Shown one piece after another: positions 8,773 through 20,203 of a stretch of 64,000 nucleotides of DNA. Location of the stretch: the NCBI GenBank assembly GCA_036362985.1, contig JAYGXS010000003.1, positions 66,738,513-66,802,512 of the forward strand, given 5' to 3'. The position numbers were made by a program, and so were the translations under genes. The notes under the pieces were generated by a model. That model was not told the origin of the DNA and made no database searches. It was given only the letters and a program-made list of their open reading frames with translations. Source of the DNA: Ligula intestinalis. Taxonomy: Eukaryota; Platyhelminthes; Cestoda; Diphyllobothriidea; Diphyllobothriidae. Each line of letters begins with the position of its first letter. Positions within the stretch are counted from its first letter, which is position 1.

Positions 8773-11301
8773 ATGAATACTTTGAATTGTTCATCCAGAA
8801 GCAGTAGCAAGGTAGCTGTATATGCTTTAACTCGACCTGTTTGTTTTTCCTGTCTGCAAGCAGAAGTTCCCGAGATGCCCCTGCGGCGACGGTCCTCACG
8901 GGTTTCACTCAACTTAGCAAGAGGGCTTCATCAGAATGATGAAGATTTCCGTCGTTCTAGAGATACCCTTTCCGGCAACCAAACTCGACGGGGTTCGGAG
9001 TGCCTGCGACCCTGGACTTCGATGCCAGATGAGGAGGCTCCGCTGCTACCGGGCGAATTCAGCAACGACAGCACGCTGTTTTCCAACCTCATACATCACG
9101 TGAGCGATGGCACAGCCGAGGTCCTTGTTCAGTCCGTAGATCTCCTCTCCTCAGGCTCCACCCTGTCAGTGCCCCTTTCTGAAATCGCTCCCAGACCTTC
9201 CGGTGGGCAAAACACCTCCAACGAATGCAGCCGTCAGGCGGTGGAAGCCGAAACCCTCCGACTTACCGCCACCTGCGAGCTCTCCTACCTGGTTCCTCTC
9301 TTAGACCCGTCTGTAGCTGTCGGCAGGGGGCAGTTCACCTCAGTTTCAAATGTTGGCGATTTAAAACACCTCCGTCAGATATGTAAAGAAGCCGAAGTGG
9401 TGGCGGCGGGTTCACCACCACACTGCGAGTCTTTTGACCTTGAGGGTCCTACTGAGGCTGACCCACTGTCAGTGTCGGACAGGGAGGAGAGACTGGAAGT
9501 GCCCGTTCGCAGTTGGACACCCATCGCTCACAAGGAGGCCACTACTGTGACACTTCAGGTGGATGTAGAAGAGGCCGACAGTCTAGCCCTGCCCTACGAA
9601 GTCTGCAACTTGGAGGCCAGGGTGTACGAGTACAACTTTTTCCTGCCCGCGACCGACCCAGTCCCCCTATCCTGGTCACCACCACCGGTTTTGACTACCA
9701 GTGAGGCGGTTCTCTCGATTCCTGCACCAGACCACAAGGACAAGCCTCAGCTAACAGCGTCTGCGGCGACTGTGCACCATCGAAAGACTCTCTCGACGGG
9801 ACCGAGGCAGGGCAGGACAGCGGAGAGACAGGAGGACAACCGCAGGCGGGGCTTGTGGGTCCACTCGAAGAGTCGTACAAGGAAGCCTGACAAGGAAGGT
9901 GATACGGAGGAGGCGGAAAAGGGGAAGGCTCAAAAGTCCGGAAGGAGCAGGAAGTCGAACTTTGTTGCCCTGCTTAGTCGCTTCTTTTTGGGTGCAGACA
10001 TGTGTATGTCGAAGCCTAGAAGATCTGCGCCGGAGGACAGTTTGACGACAAACGATACTATGGGGTCCTCGCACGAGCTGTTACCGGACGATTGTCAAGA
10101 CGGCCAATGGCCATCCACACCTGCCTTGCAGCAAAATTCAGCATCCATAGAGGACATTTCGCTGTCAAGTGCCAACGAGAAGAAACAGCCGGGCGTGAAG
10201 GAAGAAAGCCTATCAGACCAGAACAGCCACATAGGTGCGAGCTCTACAGATGAGACCTCAGGCAAGGAGGGACCGATGAATGATGTTATCCCGCGCAAAA
10301 CATCGGGACTCTCTTCACAACAAGAAGAAACTCGTGCATCCTCTTCGCAAACCGGTGAGACCTCTGACACCAGCACTGTTGCTGAGGCGGGCACTTATGC
10401 CGAATCGCAGTCGGATTCCCCCAACAACAGGCCTCATCTACCGAAAATCGAACCCAAAAGCGAAAGGCAAAAGTCAGAAGTCTGTGCTCGCTCCTACACA
10501 CGCTCAGTCAGGCGAGCCACCCTGCGACGAATCGAACAGGAGCTGGAGGTTAGATCTTCTTCTTCCAGTGAAAGCAACAACAGCACCGGTTTTGCCAGTC
10601 TGCAGCGCCAGCAGCAGCCACGGTTGCCCACGCGGCGAAGTGAACAGCGTGGCCAAAGAAAGCTTTCAAGTAGCTCAGAGTCTTCCTCCAGCACCTCAGA
10701 TGCCTCGCTCATCGGTAATGTCAATTTTATGAGCCGAGAAATTTCCAAGTTGAAGAGTGCTCGCGAAATTATCAACGCCCTGGAGGAAGAGCTGGCGCAC
10801 GCCTACACCCCCGACGTCAAAGCCGGGAACGATGGGAAGTCCAGCAGGCGGGAGCAAGCTTCTACTTCTAGCCGCCGTAGGCACACCCGTAGACAGACCA
10901 GTGGACAGGTGAGCAAGCAGAGTTCGTCGCTGAATGAGTACACACCCATATCAATACCGATGTTGCAGGCACCGGCAGTTGTTTCAGAGGCCGATATCAT
11001 ACGAAGCGCCTGTCCCGCCTGCAGGCGAACCCCTGAGTCCACACTGTCCGCGCGTAATTGCCAAACCAACGGATCGGCCTTTGTGGGGGCTGGGATGCCC
11101 CCGGTGCCCAGACTGCTCGCCCCTGCTTCCTCCCGCGGCCCACCAGGATTTCGGCCTCTGCAGCCAGGATGTCGTCTTCCGCCTGTTGGGTACTTTCAGC
11201 CAATGTACCCGGGTGGGACCGGGCAGAGTGCCTACATCAGCCCAGAACACAGTTGGAACTGTTGGGGAGGCTGGAACATGTCCGAAGCCCATAACAACTG
11301 A
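8773..11301 (+). CDS. Large Ser/Arg/Pro-rich protein of unknown function
   Basis: An 842-codon frame with no stop until 11299-11301, far longer than chance. Composition is low-complexity and probably mostly disordered: basic stretch around residues 355-400, polyserine blocks near 595 and 631, a charged helix-like segment around 653-677 (EISKLKSAREIINALEEE), a C-x2-C pair near 746, and a Pro/Gly/aromatic-rich C-terminus. No enzyme domain is recognised. A good acceptor (TTGTTTTTCCTGTCTGCAAGCAG, ending 8863) lies upstream of an in-frame ATG at 8875, so the mature mRNA may start there, by cis-splicing from an unseen exon or by spliced-leader trans-splicing; then the first 34 residues are not coding. 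No intron interrupts the frame. No obvious AATAAA follows the stop. Confidence 0.75.
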   Translation: MNTLNCSSRSSSKVAVYALTRPVCFSCLQAEVPEMPLRRRSSRVSLNLARGLHQNDEDFRRSRDTLSGNQTRRGSECLRPWTSMPDEEAPLLPGEFSNDSTLFSNLIHHVSDGTAEVLVQSVDLLSSGSTLSVPLSEIAPRPSGGQNTSNECSRQAVEAETLRLTATCELSYLVPLLDPSVAVGRGQFTSVSNVGDLKHLRQICKEAEVVAAGSPPHCESFDLEGPTEADPLSVSDREERLEVPVRSWTPIAHKEATTVTLQVDVEEADSLALPYEVCNLEARVYEYNFFLPATDPVPLSWSPPPVLTTSEAVLSIPAPDHKDKPQLTASAATVHHRKTLSTGPRQGRTAERQEDNRRRGLWVHSKSRTRKPDKEGDTEEAEKGKAQKSGRSRKSNFVALLSRFFLGADMCMSKPRRSAPEDSLTTNDTMGSSHELLPDDCQDGQWPSTPALQQNSASIEDISLSSANEKKQPGVKEESLSDQNSHIGASSTDETSGKEGPMNDVIPRKTSGLSSQQEETRASSSQTGETSDTSTVAEAGTYAESQSDSPNNRPHLPKIEPKSERQKSEVCARSYTRSVRRATLRRIEQELEVRSSSSSESNNSTGFASLQRQQQPRLPTRRSEQRGQRKLSSSSESSSSTSDASLIGNVNFMSREISKLKSAREIINALEEELAHAYTPDVKAGNDGKSSRREQASTSSRRRHTRRQTSGQVSKQSSSLNEYTPISIPMLQAPAVVSEADIIRSACPACRRTPESTLSARNCQTNGSAFVGAGMPPVPRLLAPASSRGPPGFRPLQPGCRLPPVGYFQPMYPGGTGQSAYISPEHSWNCWGGWNMSEAHNN
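8841..8863 (+). promoter_or_regulatory. Candidate splice or trans-splice acceptor
   Basis: A pyrimidine tract followed by CAG at 8861-8863, eleven bases before the in-frame ATG at 8875. This is the arrangement expected for a spliced-leader acceptor or for the 3' end of a 5'-UTR intron. Confidence 0.45.
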
Positions 11302-11654
11302 AGGAGCCGCTGGACGCTGTTAACGCCGGGCCTCCCTATTCATTTGGCCAGATGGGCTTATTATAACCTCGCTGTTCTCCATAACACATATGAATGAACC
11401 CATTCAGTCTTTGTATAGTGAGAAGGGGTTAGGGAGTTCTTATGATCTATTAAAACCCTCGCTTATATCTGCAATTGATAACTGGTACGTCTTCCATTTT
11501 TGACGGGCTCCTTTTAACGTGAAAACACAATTAGTGATAAATGAAATGCCTAATCGATTTCGGTTATTTACCAAGCAAGTAATGTTACCGAACTTCCCAA
11601 GCCACAGTTTCGTGAATAAGGCAAATTGACCGAGCGGAGATCTATCACAGGTAT

Positions 11655-12350
11655 TAAGCTAGTAGAGAAAACCTTAGCCACTACGATCTTCAGGTCTGAA
11701 TGCGTAGGGGAGGCTATGAAGTGAGACACTAAGTGGGAGAAATAGTGTATTCTGTTCATAGAAAGTGGTGAATAGGTAGGGGAAGTACTCTGTTGGACGA
11801 GCGAGCATTTATCACCTCATGTTAAGGCTAATAAGGTTAACCCTAATGGCTACGACCTTCAAGGTCTGGCTCCTTAAGAGAAGAGAGCATTCATGGGAGA
11901 GCCAGATTGGTAGGAATAGTGTAGTCTGTACGGAAAGGTTGGAGAGTAGTTAGGAAGTTTTGACTCGGACGAGTGCAGGTCTACCTCCGAGCGGGACAGT
12001 GATGTCTAACGGCAGTAATCCGAGCGGCCATGGAAAGCTATCTTTGCCTTGAGGATGATTGGTTGGACCGCGCGAGGTGACGCACCGTCGTGGGCGCCGG
12101 GGCGACTGGGTGTGTTAGTAGGTCGCGCCCTACATTGAGTGTGTGTGGGGGGGGGTAGGCAGCGTGCGGCCGTTCACACAAGGGTGCATGTGGCGGGCCA
12201 TCACCGCGACTGCAACCTTGGCGTGATTAGTAAGCGATCACAGGTTCCCACGGTGGCCGCTAGCGGTCACTACACATTCGCTCACGGGCGAGGCAGCGTC
12301 CGACGTGTGTGAGCACAGGAAGCGTCATAAGCATCTAAAGAGCAGTCTTC
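11655..12350 (+). repeat. Family A repeats, two adjacent copies
   Basis: One piece from about 11655 (CTACGATCTTCAGGTCTG, GTGTATTCTG) and a second from about 11820 (TAAGGTTAACCCTAATGGC, GACCTTCAAGGTCTGG, GTGTAGTCTGTACGGAAAGG, GAGAGTAGTTAGGAAG, GACTCGGACGAGTGCAGG, GTGATGTCTAACGGCAGT). The second matches 16090-16450 almost phrase for phrase. Confidence 0.65.
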
Positions 12351-13924
12351 GTGTGAGTCTGTCAACGGTGGTTGACCAGACGGATTGCGGTCAGTCTGCA
12401 AGTGCGCGCCTGCTAGAAGCCGTGCGAGGCAGGCGTTCGCGCGGAATTTGGGGCTGTCCTAGAACTGCAATCACGTGCCCTCATGTGTGGCGTAAGAAGG
12501 GAGGCGGAAGACACTACAGGGTCATTAAAAACCTGTCAATTTTTATACTTGGCCGGAATTATCTGTAACGTGGTTGCGGCGGCTTAAACCCTGAGCAGAT
12601 CCTATCCAGTATGACTGTTTCGTGTTCTTAACTCATCTGACACTGGATCCAATAGTAAAGCGTACCTCAAATCCAAAAGATAACAACTAACAAGGTAGTA
12701 CGGTTCAATTTAACAAACAGCAAAGGATACACGAAGTACAAACCTCAATCACGAAAACACACAGTCGAGAACAAAGGAAGTCAGACAGATCGCCCGACTA
12801 TAGATAAGGGAAAGACACACTTTCAACCGCCACGCAGGGAGAAACCTGTCTTGGGAGAGAGTGTGTGTTAGTGGGAGAGTGGGCGCCCCGAGCTTTTACA
12901 TGACTTCAAGAGGCAGTTCATGCAGCATCCGATTGGTCTGAAACAGTGCCCGAGAAGGGGGGGAGGGTTTCGTGTATGGGGCAACTTAATCTGTCATTGA
13001 GAAAGGGAAAGTTCAAGTCAACCTAACTCAACAGCTGCTGCCTCTATTCCGATTTTCTGTAGAGGCCCGAGAAAGGGGGAGTTGACGTATTCAAGTGCCA
13101 CTCGAAGCATCAGCACACGTGTGCGATCGAATTGAAAGGGTCAACAGAAGAGGGCGGCATCATTCGAGGGAGGAGGGGAACGTGGACCGTGGCTCAGAGG
13201 GAGGGGTGGGCAGATTTCATAAGAGGGAAACAATCATATGTAAGTCGGACATGAATTTCGCTGAAGAAATAATGTGAAGAATTTCAAACTTGGTCAGCCG
13301 GAAATAAAAAAGACCCTCGCGTAGAAGGTGCAAAAATTATACGGCAGTAGATAGATCACTTTATTCGGTGCGGACTGATTGGATAGTAGGTTGGAGTCAG
13401 TTGGCAGGCAAAAGACGTCACACGGTGGGCGATACAAGAGCTGGTGTTCTGGGTAACAATGGAGCATGCGTCGGAGGTATTTTCAGACTTTAAATGTACA
13501 AACTAATTCCGGGACAGCTTCCAAACAGCAATCCGTCTTCAAAGAACAAAGCTAACGAATATGGCGCATACAGCAAGTTGAAGTGGTGTAGAAAAATAGA
13601 TGAATGAGTAGAAGCAACAAGTTCCTTATTTAGTGCAAGAAGTGTAATCAATAACAAGGAAAGCTTAACATCGCTATAGAGGAGGGCGAAGATGATAGTT
13701 AACAGAAAAAGGATCATGTAAATTAAACAACTGGAGATTACTAGTGTAGGTTGAGGTAAAGCCTTGTTTCCCCCTCTATGAAGACTGCCAATGGCCTTGT
13801 ACAAACAGTTACCTTAAATTCTGCGCTCAACGCTGTGGTTTCAGAGGTTGCCCACTGGCGACTGAACTCAGATGTCGCAGTCAGCACAGTGTGCGTTTGC
13901 GTGAAGTGACCAGCTGGTGTATCG

Positions 13925-14420
13925 CAGGTGGTTAAGTTAAGAAGGTTAATTCCTTACAACTGTGATCTCCAGGACTGGTTACTTAGGAGAAGAGCAGACA
14001 TGGGAGGCCAGATTGTTAGGAGCAGTTTATTCTGTACCGAAGGAATAGAGAATAACTGGAGAAATTTGACTACCAGACAAGTGCACGTCTACAGGCCACA
14101 GAAGCGCTTCTGAAGTGAAGTGAGGACGCAGAATTCCAGGAAGCTCGGGACGGACTTTGTTTTTGTAGCCAATCAGAAAATGATGCAGTCTGGTTGGCGA
14201 GGTCTCGTGAGACTAATGGCCAAGACTCGCGACATGGACCTACAGAGAGGCGAGAGCATGGGCCACAAGGCATCGCACGGTGAGTCAGCGTAGTGCGGCT
14301 GATTTGGGATTCACAAGTGGCGTTAGAGGGTCACTACGGGGGGGGGGGGAATGAGAGTCAGACTGCAATGGCGCCTTCGCAATGTGGCCGGTATGCCATT
14401 CTATTCTGTTGAATCCGAGT
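13925..14420 (+). repeat. Family A repeat copy
   Basis: Shares AAGGTTAATTCCTTACAACTG, GTGATCTCCAGGACTGG, CAGTTTATTCTGTACCGAAG and GAGAATAACTGGAG with the other copies. A run of G residues follows at about 14339. Confidence 0.6.
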
Positions 14421-15859
14421 CAGGTTTGATGGCACATTTGGGACGTTTCCAGCTGCATGCGTCCTGCCCTCGGTCTTCAAGACTTATTAATAAAACTGGG
14501 CCCTAATGGGGAAGAGGAAGGGAATGTGGCAGGTGCAGCACAAGTCTACTATCACTTAGAGCTAACTCAGGCACAAATTCTCCTTCCTGCGCCACCTTGC
14601 CAATGGGCCCACGATTGACCTTTAGCGGTTCTACGGCCCACCTCCTTCTAACGCGAGACGCCACAGACGAGGTCTCGTAGCGACAGTCTTGGACACCCAG
14701 TCGCGCTCGACCCAGCGCAATGGTTCATGTCCAGATTTGAGCGCAATCTTTGCTCTCACGTGCCTGGGGTGCACACACGCCCTCCAGACTGGCCGGGCCG
14801 ATGATTATTCCTAGGCTGACTCACACAAAGCCCGTTCTGGGGTCGTTGTGACAATTCACGCGCTGACGGAAACCTGGGATTCCGCCTCGAGTGAGGCAAA
14901 TGCAGGCAGCGTCGTTGACCGTTCTGACGACCCCACGCTCTCACGCAGCCCTCACGGTTGAATGCCACGTCAGACCGAGTGGCAACGTCCTCCTTACTCT
15001 TCTGTACACAACATATTGTTCCTCATACTCTGGCCTTCCCAAGACTACGCCCTCTTCCCCCAAGGAACCTGTTCTGGAAGTTCGCAGCCGTTAGGGTTAA
15101 GCCTTATAAGCCCTAACACTACGAGATAACGGGGGACTTCCCGACGTGTCTCCGCGATCATCGTGACCTCCCGATGTGTCCAAACGCAATAGACCTCCTC
15201 TAAAACGATGACTGAATGGTCTCTTAAGCTTTTGTTCTGGAGACAAAACATAAAAAGCATTATTAAGAAACATTGTTGTTTCGTAAGAATAGGGGAGATT
15301 ATTTTTCCGTTTTAAAAGCCATTTACGCATATGCTTAACCGAACTGGCTACCAGGTGCCTATGAATATGACAAAAGTACACTGGATCAAAGGAGCAACCC
15401 AACCAATACAAATACAATACCATGTAGCCAGCCTCAACTTGCCTTGGTAATATACATTCCCTTCTTTGACTTACACAACCGCTCTTGTGCGTTATTATTC
15501 TTATTTCCTTCCTCTATACAGTTGTTTAACTGATCTATTTCCTTTGATTAGACTGTGTGCACTGGGGCAGAACCTTTTTCATTCCCTGCGGAAATTTTGG
15601 CAAACAATTCCCCAGAATGCGAAACATGAATGCACATATACACGGTGTCCACAAAAGTACGCACGCTCTATGTCGCATGTTTGATAGTTGTCTTATGCAG
15701 GGGAATGCACTTCGTTCTTCTGCCTCAGTAACAGTTTTTGCAGATTTTACTTGGCTTGACAGCAAACAGTGTTTTAGAAAACGAGCAATTAAGTTTGCTA
15801 CTGCAAAAGTGGTAAGCGGGAGATTCTGACTGTCAAAACTACGAGGGCTTTCGCTGTTC

Positions 15860-15955
15860 GATTTCGATTCCCGAGTGGTTATGACTGACTGACGACGGCT
15901 AATACGCCAGAAATCGTCACTCCGCTCACCCTTGTCTTGGCCGGCAGTACTACCA
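15860..15955 (+). repeat. tRNA-headed SINE (S1), body only
   Basis: Reads GGTTATGACTGACTGACGAC, then GGCTAATACGCCAGAAATCG, then CTTGTCTTGGCCGGCAGTA, the S1 body without a clear tRNA head. Confidence 0.55.
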
Positions 15956-16089
15956 ACCAAGAGGGCTGTTGTTTGCGTCTTTTGTGCTACATGTTGTGCC
16001 CCTGCAACAGGCCTTGCAATAGATCAATGCGGGGGATAGTTGATGGCGTGGTCAACAATAGTGGGGATCCGCACCCCTTGCAGGTGTTC

Positions 16090-16450
16090 AACATAGGAAG
16101 GTGGAGGAATAAAGGCTAATAGATTTAACCCTAACGGCTGGGACCTTCCAGGCCCAGTTAATTGGAAGGGTAGATTAGTCTTGGGAAGGGCCAGAGCGGT
16201 AGGAAAAGTGTATTCTGCACAGAAAAATCAGGAAAATAGTTAGGAAGAGACTTGACTCAGACGATTGTAGTCCGTTCCCTAGGCGGGTCGGGTCCAAAGT
16301 GATGTCTAGCGGCAGTCACCGCCTACAGGTGTGTGTCCAAACGGATTGAGGCCAAACGTCTAAATAAGGCTAGTCTGTAGTGCTGGCGCTATGCCCGCAA
16401 AGCGCACGTGACCTCGCTACTCTACCTCCTTCCGGGCCAGCCAATTACAG
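16090..16450 (+). repeat. Family A repeat copy
   Basis: Carries TTTAACCCTAACGGCTGGGA, AGTGTATTCTGCACAGAAA, GAAAATAGTTAGGAAGAG and AGTGATGTCTAGCGGCAGTC, in the same order as the copy at 11.8-12.3 kb. Confidence 0.65.
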
Positions 16451-16539
16451 GTGCCGAAGACTTCTATTGCCCAAGTAGTTGATCAAGTGTCCAGTGACTC
16501 ACTCTCGCATGACGTTCATTCACTAACGTCCACAGCACG

Positions 16540-16690
16540 CTAACAGACAGACGCTCGCGCGTGCAGGGCACGGTGGCGTTCAGACCACCATTGAGTTCCT
16601 GTACACAATAAACAACTCCTACTGGTTTTACCCCTCTTCTTCCTGTACGGAACTGGGCGTAATAATTGTAGTGTTCTGATCACACTGACG
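16540..16690 (-). repeat. Family A end fragment, opposite orientation
   Basis: Contains ACAATAAACAACTCC, CTCTTCTTCCTGTACGGAAC and TGGGCGTAATAATTG. An AATAAA followed by a pyrimidine-rich stretch also occurs at 25.7 kb. In this orientation the order resembles the R-U5 end of an LTR. Confidence 0.4.
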
Positions 16691-17565
16691 ATTTAGACCC
16701 CTAAAAGTCTACCAACGCGGGAATTTCATCGGACAGATTGAAGTCAAGCCACTGTGGATTCAGCCAAGGACGAGGAGGCACGGTGCACGTTTGACAGCAG
16801 TGAGGGGTGACACGTCAGACTGCGCCTAGCCCGAGGTAAGCCAAAAACGCGCAGTGACCTCTTCTGTGGCGTCTCGAGGGGGTCGGGCTGCAGAGCTACC
16901 ACAGGAAAAATCTGGTGGTACCCCTGGGTGCAGACTCACGCCGCGCCAGTCACCTGCAGCCTCTCCTGACTCCAGTTTTGTTAAGTTGGTCATTGTGACG
17001 GAGCCAGACAGGAGAGTGTGGCAGATACGACACAAATCTACTACCACCATAAGCTATATCGAGCACAACTTACAGAACCTCCCGCAGCAATCCCGTTGTG
17101 GGGCTCATGGTGGACATTACCGACGGTTGCACCTGCGCTATGCAGCAACAGATTGCAACTGAAAAGCTGTTGTGACAGTAAATGGTGCATACAGAGGCTG
17201 GAGATTGCAAGTGTATGCACATACGCATTTAATGACTGGTTTGGGCACAGATTTTGACTGTTTAGTCCGTTTCTGTTCAATAAGGAATATCGGGGAGTAG
17301 CAAGATTACGAAAAATTTATAATCAAGGAAAATAATTCGACCAACCATTCCTTACACACATGCCTGAAACACGCTGCTGGTGAAAAAGCCCCCTTTCGCT
17401 TTCAGAGAGGGAAAATTATGAATCCTAATTTATGGCTTGTTAATTGTGTTGAGTAGTTAGCATCGCCAAGGCTCTTCTTCGGTTTGCGACGTGTAAAAAA
17501 GATTTATTCATGCGAAAGGTAAGAATTAGTTAAAAAGGGAGCACGCTGTTCACCAGTGTTCGAAA

Positions 17566-17830
17566 GTGGGCGAGCAAATCACTCAAGGGAAGAGGGTGAA
17601 CAGTGTGATTTATTACCGACAAAGACACTGGGACTTCCTGGAAGGCTTTTTCTGGCCTATTTGTTGTCGTCAGCTGGAGATACCCAAGTCCAGTGTAGCA
17701 GCGTACATTGCAGTCTCACTCGAATTTGGAACTTGCCTCTCTCCGGCCCGAGGGAAACGACCTAACCATCGAGCCACGAGTCCGCCATCTTGTCGTTTTT
17801 CGATCGGGAGTATAGATAGTAGCGGGTAAT
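17566..17830 (+). pseudogene. Tc1/mariner-type transposase N-terminal remnant
   Basis: The frame from 17566 reads a helix-turn-helix-like stretch, with the strongest part RQLEIPKSSVAAYIAVSLEF followed by GTCLSPARGKRPNHRAT. The order (CRQLxIPxSSVxxxI, short linker, G-R-G-RP) resembles the paired-like DNA-binding head of Tc1-type transposases. The DDE catalytic part is absent and the frame closes after 87 codons, so this is a dead fragment. The family call is by eye. Confidence 0.5.
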
Positions 17831-18308
17831 TGCACACCGATCTGTTTCAGGATGCATCCATCCTGGTTGATGCCTTTTTAATCTTGGCACCGCAAGCATA
17901 TTTTGCGGTTGGACCTAGCAAACGGGTCTAGTACGATACATTCGTTACGCTGAACTTAAGGTCACGGTAGAGACATGAAGGAAATATGGAAAGAACACTT
18001 GTACCTTGGGAAAATCAAAATGTTCAGCAACAGATTACTCCCCAAGAAACATTGTTCAGGGAAAGTCCAACAAGTGGGCATTCACGGCATAAGTGTGGTT
18101 GTGGAGGGTACAAGTTTAAACTTTGGGAGGTTGCTTTTCTAATAAGTTAAAAATCGGATAAAAGGAAGTGACAGTTTGTCGCGATGTCGATGCTTAGTAA
18201 GAACTATGGCGACGCCGCTCAGGGTTGAAAGGAGTCCAATGGGCCTATTCCGGGCGTCACGCACTGACGTCAGCTACCTTGCTGACGCAGGAAATCTACT
18301 GAACTTTG

Positions 18309-18512
18309 TCAGAAATTTCTCCCGTAATGCCCATCAGTCGTAGCTAAGGCCAGAGCGAAAATAAATGCAAGCACGATAACAACTGCGAAACCTATAAAAA
18401 CTCCTTGAACAGCACATGGTTTGACTGAATAAAGTGACCGGAAGACCGAATTGGGAGCGGTGGAAACTTTTGTGCAGGCGAGGCTTGAATCCAAACAGGT
18501 ATCTAACATAAC
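18309..18512 (-). CDS. Small secreted/membrane protein, exon 2 (duplicated Cys block, TM segment, stop)
   Basis: Sixty-seven sense codons and a TGA. It starts after CTGAG (acceptor AG at 18513-18514; weak pyrimidine tract) in phase 0, matching exon 1. It encodes VMLDTCLDSSLACTKVST, an exon 1-like block, then a hydrophobic stretch (GFAVVIVLAFIFALALATT) fit for one membrane span and a tail of about eight residues. The joined protein would be about 136 aa: signal peptide, block 1, block 2, membrane helix, short tail. Function unknown. The weak acceptor is the main doubt; it could instead be the last exon of a separate paralogue. Confidence 0.5.
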   Translation of the reverse strand, partial: VMLDTCLDSSLACTKVSTAPNSVFRSLYSVKPCAVQGVFIGFAVVIVLAFIFALALATTDGHYGRNF

Positions 18513-18885
18513 CTCAGTGCAACATTATAATCCGAGAGATTATCAGCATAAGTCATTTAATTCCCCTGGATTAAAAATTTCGTAGTATGGCTATGAGTAA
18601 TAATCCTCCGCGTGACAACAACCACATGCAAAAATTTGTTTTATTGTGGTTTTTGTCATTCAAATGCATTTTAGGTATTGGTTTGCTTTTCGTTAATTGT
18701 TTTAAACTACCATTTGATCTTGTTACTATTTATAGCTCCAGGAGAATAAAGCTGGCGGTAATTTACTCATGTTTTTTGCAGAAATTTCTTTGTTTGTCCA
18801 GGGAAAGGCCCAATCCCTAAAACTCCCATTACCAGTATTCCCGTTTTATTCGTTCCTGGGGTAAGTGGTCGCTAGGAGGACCTAC

Positions 18886-19092
18886 CTTCAGAAATACACC
18901 TTTAACAGAGCGGTTAGAAGCCAGACTTGACAATCGAGTTACCGGAAGGCCAGTTGTGGAGAGTGTATACACTTTTGTACAGGTGAGACTATAATCCAAA
19001 CAGGTGGTAAACATATCCCTAGCTTTAAAAGATGCGGTGGGATTTGCAAGAATCAGAAGAAGAATCAAAATGTAGACGAAACACTCTTTCAT
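18886..19092 (-). CDS. Small secreted/membrane protein, exon 1 (signal peptide plus Cys block)
   Basis: ATG at 19092, 69 codons, then GTAGGTCC as a splice donor (phase 0). Residues 1-21 (MKECFVYILILLLILANPTA) form a typical signal peptide. Residues about 27-69 carry DMFTTCLDYSLTCTKVYT and end SVKGVFLK. The same pattern (CLD-x-SL-x-CTKV, ending V-x-GVF) recurs in the downstream exon, and the DNA is also similar (CACCTGTTTGGATT against TACCTGTTTGGATT), so the block arose by duplication. It lies about 800 bp 3' of the last GTF2H2 exon on the same strand. No known family recognised. Confidence 0.5.
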
Positions 19093-20107
19093 AGTTTAGA
19101 TCAGTTAGATAATGGAAACTCGAGACAGGGTCTTTTCTACACACCCGTGTTGAGGTAAGTTTGGTAAAGGAGTACATACAGCTCGATGCTGATGCAAAGA
19201 CCCACTTGACTCCAGCAGAATCAGTGTGTATCAAACGACCATAGACAGGTTCCAAAACGACTATGTAGGTTATTTCCGGCTGAATAATTTTTAAATTCTT
19301 CACGCCCTTTCTCGAGCGAAATCCTGTTCGACCTACATATGATTGCTTTCCTCTTATGGAAGCTTTCCCCCGTTTTCCAAAAATGCTGTCACCCTCTCCT
19401 GTTTATATTGTTTCCAATCGAATGAACACTGGTACTAAACCCATCCCCTTGGCTTCTAATCACTTTTTCCAACAATTCTGTCGGTCGCCCGCGGCGTTAA
19501 GAGACACTTGTTTCGACTTGACAAGATAAAGACCCGTGGAGATACTCAGCGACGGAGTCAGCTGTCCGTTTCCGCCCCCCCTCTTGACCCAGTTAGCCAC
19601 GGCTGCTCCGAGAACCACTCTGTGCACGAAACCCCTCCTTTCCCGCTAACATACTCACGCTCTCCCAAGACTGGTTTCGCCCTACTCTGCGGTTGAACTT
19701 GTGTTATTCACTTGTAAAGGGTCAGTCGAATTGTATGACTCCCCTGGCTCTTGACTTTGTGCATGCATTGTTGGGGTTTGTCCAATGTCTATCGTTTAGT
19801 ATTTCACTACTGCCTTGATAGTTGTTAGCATTAGGTTTGACGTACGTAAGCCTGTTGGATACAGAATCTAAGAGAAGTCAAGAAAGACGAAACAATGGCA
19901 TTTCAGATTGTAAACAACCTCGGAGCGTTCCGGTTCCCCCCTCTGCGCAGACCCAGCGTGTTTAAGCAGACGATGCAAACGAGGAATTTCTCTTCAAAAG
20001 AAAAACCAACTGCAAGCATAGACAATTATTATTATTACTTCCTGCTGGCATAGGGATAGCCTCTTGGAGGAAATGCATAGAAGCCTTGGCGGGGCTCAGG
20101 GCTGGCA

Positions 20108-20203
20108 TCAGGGCACGCAGGTTGGGCAGGAGTGCACAGAATCGTGCAGGAAGTTATCACAATCCGGACAGAAGATGTTAGAACACCGGGGACACCTGTA
20201 GAA
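20108..20203 (-). CDS. GTF2H2: GTF2H2 terminal exon: C-terminal C4C4 RING-like zinc domain
   Basis: Acceptor TATTTTCAG (AG at 20204-20205), 31 sense codons, stop TGA at 20108-20110. Encodes FYRCPRCSNIFCPDCD, then FLHDSVHSCPTC: Cys pairs at the spacing of the p44 C-terminal zinc domain, including the CDxFxHDSxHxCPxC signature. Phase 0, matching the donor at 22997. The tail after the last CxxC is shorter than in vertebrates. Confidence 0.9.
   Translation of the reverse strand, partial: FYRCPRCSNIFCPDCDNFLHDSVHSCPTCVP

Larger units (their letters stand above)
11302..17565. other. Intergenic repeat-dominated region
   Basis: Made largely of family A repeat copies, homopolymer G runs (about 12147-12156, 14339-14349) and one SINE tail. 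Open frames such as 15097-15423 and 15535-15960 on the minus strand overlap repeats and show no domain; I leave them out. Confidence 0.55.

Noticed and set aside
9695..11323. Several antisense and shifted frames over 9.7-11.3 kb
   Set aside because: Shadows of the 842-codon ORF, favoured by its low-complexity composition.
15535..15960. 141-codon minus-strand frame
   Set aside because: Overlaps a SINE body and has no recognisable feature.
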